Origin: Diadema setosum
Taxonomy: Eukaryota; Echinodermata; Echinoidea; Diadematoida; Diadematidae
Length of the DNA: 64,000 nucleotides
Direction: 5' to 3'
Assembly (NCBI GenBank): GCA_033980235.1
Contig: CM067065.1
Location: 24,875,337 to 24,939,336, forward strand
The notes under the pieces were generated by a model. It was given only the letters and a program-made list of their open reading frames with translations, had not been told where the DNA came from and searched no databases. Each line of letters starts with the position of its first letter. Within the stretch, counting starts at the first letter, position 1. Below, in pieces: positions 1 to 9,671 of this stretch. The position numbers were made by a program, and so were the translations under genes.

Positions 1-573
1 TATTGATTACATTCTCGAAATCGTCGATCAAAGGATGGTACATTATTACAAATAAAACTAGTAAAATCTTAGCATACGCAATTACGTGGTAATCAATGAC
101 CAAAACCCGTAGCCCCTTAAAACGTACACATTTCAAGGTTTGCTTGCATCCTACTTGCGATGCATATTATACAACAGTGATGTGAATATGTAATACTTAA
201 CTTTCTCCACACACGTGGGATTCATGGGTGCCCCATGTTTTGTTTTGTTTTGTTTTTTTCTCGGCCTACCTGGGTACATTCGAAACCCACGCAGAGCTAG
301 TCTGCGAATACTTGCATTGATGGGTACGATCATTGGTAGTGGTCGGCTGCCCATTCGAGATTTTCGTCTGTGTGTGTACTATATAGATATCAAAGTGATA
401 AATCTACACACATTTTTTTTTTTTTTTAAATAGGAAATCTCGAATATACATGATCTGATCCCTCGCCATGAAAACCCACCCTACCGGGTCATCAAGAAAT
501 TTGCAATTTCTACTCCGTGACTTTAATACGCAGAGTAGACTAAATAATATGCTCGTCTTTGTATCTGAAACAG
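1..573. other. Noncoding sequence upstream of the first visible FReD exon
   Basis: No coding exon is recognisable here. The stretch ends in a splice acceptor (CAG at 571-573), so at least its right part is intron of the fibrinogen-related gene. A short poly-T run lies near 412-427. The missing N-terminal part of the gene should lie to the left of the window. Confidence 0.6.
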
Positions 574-829
574 GTGCTACAACGCAGAGAGAATGGCGAT
601 GAGAATTTTGACCGCTCTTGGCTGGACTACAAGCACGGTTTTGGGAACCTGATGGGCGAGCACTGGCTGGGCTTGGAGAAAATGCATCGCATCTCCGCGT
701 TCGCCGCCCTCAGAGTAGACTTGGAAGACTTCGAGGGCGCCAAGACGGCATCCACTTACGAACTGTTCTTCATGCGCGATGAGGCGCGCAACTACGAGAT
801 TAACATGCGGAACCCCGCTGGAGGTGGAG
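574..829 (+). CDS. Fibrinogen-related (FReD) protein, internal exon
   Basis: This exon encodes the first visible part of a fibrinogen C-terminal globular (FReD) domain, the recognition module of ficolins, tenascins and angiopoietin-like proteins, normally secreted and disulphide-bonded. The translation opens with QRRENGDENFDRSW, then DYKHGFGNL, EHWLGLEKMHRI and LRVDLEDFEG, which follow the family order (Q-R-R-x-x-G, Y-K-x-G-F-G, E-x-W-L-G-L, L-R-V-x-L-x-D). The exon starts after CAG at 571-573 and ends before the donor GTACGT at 830. It is 256 nt long and leaves phase 1, which joins in frame to the exon at 3920. Upstream exons (signal peptide and N-terminal FReD part with its first cysteines) are outside the window. 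The ligand and the exact subfamily cannot be told from this domain alone. Confidence 0.9.
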
Positions 830-1407
830 GTACGTGATCCTCGGTCTAGTTCCACTCCTCTTCTCTCCTCTTCTAAGTTCGTCATTCGCTGCTTTTCGGT
901 CGGCTTCTTCCTCTTCCTATTTTTCTTCTTTGTCCACTCTTTCATACAGCCTTCTCCTGACAATAGGGAGCTTTAGATTTTCGCGACGGGGACGTTCAGA
1001 GGAAAAAAAAAATTCTTAGCATGCGTATTATATTGCTTATCAAGCTCGACCTATTTTTATCTTGCGTCGTCTGAGTTTTCACAACGCCTCCTGGGCTATA
1101 TTTACGTCCGTTCAATTCACGACGAAGAGAGCTACTTGATGCACCGATCATATGGGGGCGCCATTTTATTTTCATAGATTGCGTCTCGGCGTAATCTAAA
1201 GCTACTTCAGCACGACGCAGTTAGAGAGGCGAAAGTCCAACGCACTCGTGGTCTCAAACTTCCGCGGCGCAAATCTGCAGCTTCCTGATAACTGTAAAAA
1301 CGAAGCATATGCTAGCGTACCTCATCCGCACTCGAAAAGTTAAATGGTAAATACAACACTTAAAATGTTGTCACTCACCTCGAAACTTTTGGTTAAATTA
1401 AACACTT

Positions 1408-2926
1408 AAAGTATGGTGAACGAGAGAGAAAAAAAAGGACGATATTCATAAACAAGGTGATTTATACATTTCTGGAAAGCTTAAGTCTCTAGGAATATGA
1501 ATAATCGACTTTCAGAGGGCAAAATGTCTCTAGAACGATGGATAGATGGTGATTCGAGACCCTTTTTTAGATCACCTGAACCCGATCTGACGGCGAAATT
1601 TTGGTGACCAAAATTATGACGTCACGAAATGAACGAATCAGCCCTGCGCTGATGCGCTGTGCTACGCACTCCATCCACTCAGTGGGATCCGTCTATGGAA
1701 GGCCGTTGCGGACATAATTCGTTTGGAGCATACGTATGGAAATGGGCATACGTATGCAACTGCCTTTAGCGAACGTTTGCTAACTGACCAATCGGCCAGT
1801 GTTGTTTAGCAAGCGTTTGCACGGTGCGATAACATACGTTTGCATTTTTTTTTTTCAGCAAACGTATGCCACTTTCATACGTATGCGCAGAATGCCAGTA
1901 CGGCTCAGTACTGCTCAGATCAGCTCAGTATGGCCAATAAAACTCAAGTTTAAAAGAATTGCGGTAAGTGCAAAAGTTTCAAAAAAAAATAAAAATTCCT
2001 CAGCTTATTGAAGAAGGCAGATTTAACCATGTTCCAGATGAGGAACTAACAAGGTACGGTGTGAGATTTCCCCTTACACATATACGTACTCTTAGTACCT
2101 CCTTGCTCAGATCGGGCGTGAGTACCTACCGTACACACTTTATACACACACGCAACATACACACATATACAAATGCATATTAAACGAAGTACCTGATTGG
2201 TCGATCAATTGCATACATATGCGCAGTAAATTAACATACGTATTAAATGGGGCATACGTATAATAGACAACATGCAAACGTTTGCTAAACACCGTACAAA
2301 CGTTTACCAAAAAAAAAAAAAGAAAAAACACACTCGCTGATTGGTCAATTAGCAAACGTTTGCTAAAGGCAGTTGCATTCGTATGCACGTTTCCATTATG
2401 TATGCCCCAAACGAATTATGTCCACAACGGCCTTCCATACCGTCGCCTCTCCCTCGCTTCTTCTACCACCCCGACTTTGCCACTGTCACTATCAGTGTCA
2501 TTGTCGCTGTCATCACTTAGTTCACTCTCGATGTCAAACTCAAAGTCTTTCCGTACAATATAACGTAAAAAATTGGACGTTCCAATGTCTCAGCCGAGAA
2601 AGCAGATGCGACTAGAGACAGGCCAGATATTGCATCCTCTCACCGAGAAACTCCGTGCTTTATGAATGGCGGCCACGATGTCCCGCTGCACTCGTAAATG
2701 GGTTTTGTTCATTTCGTGACGTCATATTTTAGGGTTCGAAAAAGACGGCCGTTCCGGAGCGAAAATCGATGAAGTAAATCAGTCAGTTTTAACTCGCAAT
2801 TTCTCAGTGGCACGAATATCTTTTAATAAGTCACACAAACAGTCTGTTTTAGGAGACAATTCCCTCTGCTTTGACACCTTCTTTTACATGATTTTCTTGA
2901 TTTTAATGTCTCGTTCACCATACTTT
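1408..2926. mobile_element. Foldback element with long inverted arms
   Basis: AAAGTATGGTGAACGAGAG at 1408 is mirrored by its reverse complement ending at 2926. The arms pair over several hundred bases: the stretch at about 1695-1830 (GGCCGTTG, ACATAATTCGTTTGG, then an AACGTTTGCTAA word) returns inverted at about 2280-2440. TGACGTCA-like words next to a GAAATGAAC word (about 1617-1635 and 2703-2720) also mirror each other. No transposase frame was seen, so it is non-autonomous. The target-site duplication is not clear. Confidence 0.7.
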
Positions 2927-3468
2927 CAAAGGTAAAAGTTGCCCTTACGATTTCATTATTTTCAGATAAAGAAAAAGTGTAGTTGTTGACCCGACAAGCT
3001 GAAACGACATGTTTAACATTTCATGTTGAGAGAGAATCTTGGAAAACAGGACGACTATCAGGCTACATCGTTGCCGCGTAGACACTGACGTCTTTCATCA
3101 CCAGCTATTATACACAGTCACATACATTTGAAAAATCCATGTCAGCGTACACGCTGAGATCATCTCCACCTTGTCCATGTGACCATACAGTGTAGCCAAA
3201 ACTAGTCATGCGGACCCAAACAACACCTGCCGCATTAAGCTTGTTCGACACCAGATAAAGGTCATCCGAGAAAACGACGCAATAAGACACAAATTTTGTA
3301 ATAAGCAATACCTTGGACAGCCGCGCCTCAACGATAAGAGCATTGTGCTCATCAGTTGTGAAAGCTTGATTCACGAAATAATTATCAGAGTTTGTTTTCA
3401 GTAAAACAGTTTGGATCAGTTTGTAGGTATTATCATTTAGCTTTACATCTGTTGTCTCGGTGGTTTAT

Positions 3469-3773
3469 AGAGACTCCAACTCTCCCGTTTTCGACGGGAG
3501 ATCTCCCGCCGAAAACCTATTTTTGCAAAATATCCCGTTCTCCCGCTTGAGATTCAATTTCTCCCGCCCTGGCTCTGTGCCTCCCGTTGGAAAGGATTTC
3601 TTACTTATTGCTATCGTATGTTGAAAAAAAAAAAGCCTTAGATAGCACCAGGGAGCATCTAGTACCTACTAGGAACTTCGCACTTCGCACACATCAACTA
3701 GGAGTCTCCCGTTTGCTAGGGGTTTCAGGCGGGAGAATCTCCAGATCAGAAGGTGCTTTGGGTTGGAGTCTCT
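3469..3773. mobile_element. Small MITE-like element rich in CTCCCG words
   Basis: AGAGACTCCAAC at 3469-3480 returns inverted as GTTGGAGTCTCT at 3762-3773. The 305 bp between carry at least six CTCCCG or CGGGAG words, mostly close to the ends. There is no coding capacity. The terminal repeat is only 12 bp, so the element boundaries are tentative. Confidence 0.5.
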
Positions 3774-3919
3774 GTTCGGAGTTATCCCGCCGTTTATTCC
3801 GAACTATAGTCTACTGAAGTACCATTGGAAAAAAAATAAAAGCTTTCTAGATTGACACCATACTTAATTTGATTGATTAATGTTAATACCATTCATACTC
3901 CTCTTCTTTTTATCTACAG

Positions 3920-4170
3920 GTGCAGGATTGGCCCTCAATGGCCGAGTTCGATTCTCTACTCCCGACAACGACAATGACAGAGCCGGGGGACACTGCGCCA
4001 GGATATACAAATCGGGATGGTGGTTTTCAGGCTGTGACGCTAAGACCAACTTGAATGGCCACTACCTCGATGGAGGAGTGATCGACCAGCAGGGCATCAT
4101 ATGGAAAACTTGGAAGAACAATTTTTACTCCATGAAGCGAACAGAGATGAAGGTCCGACCTTCTTTATAA
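3920..4170 (+). CDS. Fibrinogen-related (FReD) protein, last coding exon
   Basis: This is the C-terminal half of the FReD domain. After the phase 1 junction the frame reads GRVRFSTPDNDNDRAGGHCA, then SGWWFSGCDAKTNLNGHYL, IIWKTWKNNFYSMKRTEMK and VRPSL before a TAA at 4168-4170. It contains the hallmark acidic calcium-site loop (D-N-D-N-D), the C-terminal cysteine pair (HCA and GCD, 13 residues apart), the aromatic W-W before the second cysteine, the N-L-N-G motif and the terminal M-K-x-R-P. The part of the domain visible in the two exons is of normal size, and no lesion was seen. The protein is most like invertebrate ficolin or tenascin-type lectins; an immune-recognition role is a family-based guess. 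Confidence 0.92.
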
Positions 4171-4303
4171 AACGAGAGAGAGAGCGCTCCATCATTTAGA
4201 CAGTGGGAATAGTATACAGCGGCAGACAATAGCTTCTTTCTGTACTTTATAGGCCTGCACAGGGATGGTTTCACGCTTGCCCCGCACATTACTAACAAAC
4301 AAG

Positions 4304-4304
<1 letters not shown>

Positions 4305-4338
<34 letters not shown>
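4305..4338. repeat. (CA)n then (TA)n microsatellite
   Basis: An uninterrupted CA dinucleotide run passes into a short TATATATA stretch in the probable 3' UTR of the FReD gene. Confidence 0.9.
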
Positions 4339-4427
4339 CAATCAAATCAGCACATAATAATAGTACATGTTTGTCAATGTGCATTTTTCCCCACACTTTA
4401 TTGCTGAACGCAAGTGTGAGACATTGT

Positions 4428-4433
4428 AATAAA
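4428..4433 (+). promoter_or_regulatory. Candidate poly(A) signal of the FReD gene
   Basis: AATAAA lies 258 bp after the stop codon. Further AATAAA words are at 4722-4727 and 5090-5095, so the true 3' end cannot be chosen without transcripts. Confidence 0.35.
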
Positions 4434-7400
4434 GTTGAGTTTTGGACTGCAGAAATTTGACACCTTTGGAAATAATACCCATGATATCAGTTGCCATGGA
4501 TGACATGCTCACAGCAAACCACTGCACACGAAATATTTCGATGATAGTGATTAGAAAGATGGCGGGAGAAAAAAAAAACAGCAGAAAACGTGATTTGGAT
4601 GCGAAAAAAGACTCCTACTCTGTACCTAATGCTAAATCACAATTCATTACGCTCTACTATGATGGATTTATTTGACTTTTTTCTTTTACTGCAGACGCAA
4701 ACACCCAAAACATTCTCTGTCAATAAAAAACTTTGCTTTTGCACTGCAAGATATCCATGATAGACATCTTTACAATGTCCTAAAGATCTCTTTGTATCAT
4801 AAATGAATGGAAGGTTAAATTCCCATGTAGGAACGAAGGGTTGCAACTTTGACCTGTTATCAAAAGGGCACCGATATTTCCTTCGTGGTGTCTTCTACTA
4901 CAAAAGATGTGACCATAAGAAAGGAATAGAATATCCTAAACTAATTATAATTCAAGCTACGCCTCAGTATGATTATATCCTTTTCTTTACCTCGGTCACA
5001 TTTCTGAAACCGGACGTCTTAAGGTTATTAATGTCACGTATATTCTATGAACAAAATCTTTGTTTTTTTTTTTTGTGGGAGATATAAAGAATAAAGTATA
5101 TCATACAGGACAAACATACAAAAAAGAGAAGTTAACTGTGTGTGATTTTCTTCTGTTTGAGTAGCAGTTTGTGCAAAAGAAAACAAAAAAAAAATCCAAG
5201 ACTTCTGATTCTGATTTTATATCTGAATTTCTTTTTCATACATAAATGAAATACAAAGTCAATTGAATAAACTATGAGCACATCATGATTTGCATCTGAT
5301 AGTTAAAACAAATAAATGATTAATTCAAATATTCAACTTCTTTTCCCCTGACACAATGCAAAATTAAAATAAACAAATATTCTGTGCATGAATATTATGC
5401 AAACATAAGTTACAGTATATCTATTGCTCAAAGACAAATTAGGCAATTCTTGATGTAGAGAAATTCAGGAGACCATCATCATAAGCAAACGTTGACGAGG
5501 ACAATGGCCTCAGAAATGGTTTAAGCAATACAACATTGTAAGGATGTAACATAATTTATAAGTCATCACTCACTGAGTGACGATAAAGAGGCAGGGAGGG
5601 AAGAATGAGGGGAAGAAGTGCATCGGTGCATTGTGCAGGATATGAAGTGTTTGCGTGGAAATGAGTTGTGAATATGCGTGAATGTTCATGTTTGCTGTGT
5701 ATCCACGTTCAGTTCAGAGCCCTGACTTAACCATGATAATGAAAAACAGAGATAAATAGCATTATGCTCTAATATTCGGACACATACTGAGTAAAAATGT
5801 TATCTTTAAGCTGTCTTTTAAATAAATAAATAGATCTACATTGTTCAATGTTATCGGGTAAAAAAAAAATCCGAAACATCAGGGCCACGATGTTTTAAGG
5901 ATTTGGGGGTTTTCCTGGGTATTCAAGATTATAATTAGATGAAATGCGAGTTTGGAAGGAATGAATATTGAAATTAGGAATTTGGAAATGAGTGGAAACC
6001 GAGGTGGTTGACCGTGTATTTGTTCATGAAAATTACCGTTTAGAAAGTATGAATCTCATATCTTTAGTGTTTTTAATTGAGAAAGCAACGGGTCAGAGGG
6101 AGATAAATTGACACTGGGTATACAGTGGGAGTTTGTAATCAAACGCATAGCTCTTTTTCGGTATTAATATTACTAAAACTTTGAAATATGATAAGTCGTA
6201 GCACCTTGTTTCAATAAATACTATACAGAAATAAATTGGAACGTGGTAAGCGAACATCAGGGTTTTCTTTCTTCATTTGTTGTTTTTGTTTTAAATCGGC
6301 TTCAAAGATTAATGTAATTATGAACAGTGGCACTTGTGCCTCGAGAACTCGATAGGTTCTGATGTTCTTATCGACATGCTCCACTAAATCTGTAAATTTC
6401 TAATATCTGGATTCCTTAGATTTCTTTGTTTGTTTGTTTGTTTTTGCTTTAGGTTTAAACGGAAATATAAATTTTGTCGCTATTCAAACAGTTTTTCAGC
6501 ATCTTTTTTTCATTGGAATTTGCCTCGTTTCTTTCTTGGTGTAGCGTTTTATCAAGGGTCACGAATATTTTTTTAATAAAGAATTTACCAAAAGTTACCT
6601 CACATGTCAAGTGTAAAGACTTATAAAGGCTGAAGGTGTGACCACGTATGTGAAAGCGTTGTAGATGATTTACGTGATTTACTTTCCAGCACAAGTCTTG
6701 TGTCACATAATCTAAAAGTTTTGAGCACATTACATTCTTGGTATTTCCGAATATATCCGAGTTGGGCCAACCTAGGCTAATTAAAGGGACATAGTCCCGG
6801 TTGTGTAGAGGGCGCTGTTGATGATACTGCCTAAGATTACCGAAGTTGAGCTGTCATCAAGAGTAGAGTGCGTAGGTGTTGCTAAGTAACGTTGCCTTCT
6901 TTGTCTTCTCTGCGCATCGCGCAGTCTGTAGTAATGCCAGGGTGCGTGAATAATATGTGCTTGTTATTATGACATCACAAAAGAAGTTTATCCCCCTCAG
7001 CCGAATCATGAGCCGAACTGTGATCGCACCACTGACTACAGTGGATCGGACTTCTTCGGACTCGGGGAAGTGGGCCAAAGCGTAAGCGCTAAAGAGGAGA
7101 CGATAGCGTAGGTCTCTATAGGAAACTTGCGCCGTGCGCCCGCGTACGCATTTGACTGAAACACGGGGACCACGCACCTTTACAAACATCTTCTAGCACT
7201 CTCGTCACTTTTAACGCTTTCTGTGCCAAGGTGTACATTCCTCGTGTTCCACTTAATTCACATAATTCTGTTACCGCAACGCTGATAAGCGCTAATGGAT
7301 ATCATCAAACATGAAAGCCATGTAACAATAATTTACAGAAACATTTACACTAAAATGCAGTATAGCAAAATTGCTAGGTTATAGAATATGAATAATATTA

Positions 7401-8052
7401 CATCGTTTCCTGTGACGTAAAGTTATAACAAATCTATGTTGTTCTTTTTTTTTTCTTGCAAATGACCAGTGCTCGAAACAAATCGGATGCATGTTGATAA
7501 ACTCTCCAGTTGTTGCATACACACACACACAAAAAAAAAAAACAGTATTTTTTTTTTTTTTGGGGGGGGGGATGAGTGGCTTTTTTTTTCTCTCTCTCTC
7601 TCTTGTTCTCTCGGAAACATATTTTGTTACCTACATCCAGATATTACACGTCAATAAGAGTAATCATTTCTCATGTCCCTCTCACTGGATGACTTCGAAG
7701 TATATTTGTGCCCAAATAATTCTGAAAAATTAGAATATGCGAAATTATGAAGATAGAAAAAAAAATGCCTACAGGCCGCACAGTTTCAAATTTGCGTTAG
7801 TTTCTAAAACATAAACTCCCTACGTACTAGCCATCTTTTTTTTTTTTGTGTGTGTGTGTGCTTGCTGCACGGATATCCATAAAACTTTGACCAATCTACA
7901 TTTTCTGTGATATGTCTGTTTTTGTTCAGACTAAAATAAAATCAGTATGAAATATAAAAGACATTGATATAACATTTTAATGTGCTACCTACGAGTTCGT
8001 GCGTGTTTGTGCGTGGATGTGTATAATATGTGTCTGTGTGTTTGTGTGTCTT

Positions 8053-8086
<34 letters not shown>

Positions 8087-8169
8087 TTCTTATTAACAAA
8101 AATGTTTCACATAGAAATTCTCTGGCTCGTATGAGCAGGGTAAACGGATGAGAATAAAATTCTGAAGAG
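4434..8169. other. Gene-free stretch downstream of the FReD gene
   Basis: No open frame here looks like a known protein. It includes a GC-richer patch at about 6780-7190 that begins TTAAAGGGACATAGTCCCGG, a typical look for an eroded interspersed repeat, and CA, GT and G-run microsatellites at about 7515-7570, 7840-7860 and 8055-8085. Confidence 0.6.
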
Positions 8170-8375
8170 ATGTGAACCTGCATCACAAAACCAACAAAAA
8201 AGTCGCTAGACATGGATTTTTAGCTCTAAGGACAGATTCTGAAAGAGCAGACTTTAAGCTTTGAAGTGATGTACAGTTAAACTCGCATAAGTCGATCTTC
8301 TCGGGACTGAGCAAAACACATCGACTTAGGCGAGTTTCGACTTGTGCGTAAGTCGAAAAAAATCGACTTACAGTT
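8170..8375. mobile_element. Two transposon termini: GACCCTGCATCAC family and a pogo/Tigger-like end
   Basis: At 8170 is the end of the GACCCTGCATCAC-type element seen again near 18186, 21718, 22433, 51368 and 52350. At 8274, right after a TA, CAGTTAAACTCGCATAAGTC begins, followed by several GTCGA-type words. That layout (TA target, CAG start, repeated AAGTCGA words) resembles termini of pogo/Tigger-type Tc1-mariner elements. No transposase or opposite end is present nearby. Confidence 0.45.
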
Positions 8376-8639
8376 ACACCACACGTACATAATGTACATG
8401 TATGTTGTTTACTCTGGAGCCGAGAGCTGGAGCGGTGTGCCCGATATTTGCCCTTCAGCAAGACACTTCATCCACATTGATGCAGGCCAGGGCTACACAC
8501 TAGCTTTTATTTTGGTGGCCCCAAAATGATTGATTTTTATTTTTTTAAAACCAAAAAACAAACAAGCAAAACTAAATCGGTCCTACGTTCGGTCCGAAAG
8601 TTACCGTTATTTATTTCTGATTGTAAAAGCAATCATCCA

Positions 8640-9671
8640 CCATTTACAAGTTTTTAACACCTTCCGGAGCCGAATACTGTTAATCATTTTCAAATGTAAA
8701 AACAAGCAACCGACATTCATTCTAGGATCTTTTGGAGCTGATTATCATCCTTATTCATTTCCAAACGTGAAAGCAAACATCCGCTCTTTATTTTATCATC
8801 TAACTGAGCCGATTGATACCGTTAATCATTTCCAAATGTATAAGAAACACTCTGTTACTTATTGTAGCATCATACGGAGCAGAATATTCCGTGATTCGAT
8901 CTCCAAATTCAAAAGGAAACACCCGACATTTATTTTATGATCGTAAGGAGCCGAATGATACTGCTGTCCACTTCCGAAAGTGAAATGAATCATCTGACAA
9001 TTATTTCAGCATCGTAAGGAGCCGAATGTTACAATGTTTTTCATATTCGAACGTCAGGGCAGACATCCGACATTTACTTTACCATCAAACGCAGCTGAAT
9101 GTTATTGTTATTCATTTCGAAATTTTGAATAGCAAAATGTCTGATATTTATTTCAGCATCTTAATTATGGAGCAGAATGTTACTACTATTCACTTCCGAA
9201 CGTAAAAGCAATTATCTGACATTTATTTTGGCATCTTCCGGAGCCGAATGTTACATGCTTTTTACTTTCGAACGTAAAAGCGAACATTCGGCATTTATTT
9301 CATCACCGTGCGGAGTTGAATATTATTGTTATTCATTTCCGAACGTCAAAGGGATCATTCGACATATATTTTAGCATCTTCCGGAGTTGAATGTTATTGC
9401 TATTTACTTTCGAACGTAAAAGCGAACATCCGGCATTTATTTCATCATCGTACTGAGTTAAATACTATTGTTATTCATTTCCGAACGCCAAAGCATACAT
9501 TCAACATTTATTTTAGTATCTTCCGGAGATCAATGTTATTGCTATTTACTTTCGAACATAAGAGAAAACATCAGACATTTATTTATCATCGGACGGAGTT
9601 GAATACTATTGTTATTCATTTCCGAACGTCAAAGCATATATCAAACATTAACTTTACCATCAAACGCAGCT
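8640..9671. repeat. Degenerate minisatellite, unit about 68-72 bp, left part
   Basis: About fourteen diverged units share the order GGAGCCGAATGTTA, TTATTCATTTCCGAACGTAA, AGCAAACATCCGACATTTAT, then GCATC. The first clear unit-to-unit distance, from GGAGCC at 8666 to GGAGCT at 8734, is 68 bp. Small open frames in it are by-products of the repeat. The array resumes at 12218 after a transposon insertion. Confidence 0.8.

Larger units (their letters stand above)
830..3919 (+). other. Intron of the FReD gene, phase 1
   Basis: The intron of about 3.1 kb runs from donor GTACGT at 830 to acceptor CTACAG ending at 3919. It is phase 1: one G from the left exon plus GT from the right exon gives a glycine. 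It holds a 1.5 kb foldback element (1408-2926) and a 0.3 kb MITE-like element (3469-3773). Nothing else was recognised. Confidence 0.8.

Noticed and set aside
6857..7189. 110-codon minus-strand frame and a plus-strand MPGC start that recalls a THAP-type domain
   Set aside because: The plus-strand frame stops after a few codons without the further zinc ligands, and the minus frame shows no known motif; it fits an eroded repeat.
7989..8213. Threonine/histidine-rich frame
   Set aside because: It is a translation of the GT/CA microsatellite.
8640..9671. CRISPR-like array
   Set aside because: Units of about 70 bp are diverged throughout, with no constant repeat and unique spacer alternation, and the genome is eukaryotic.
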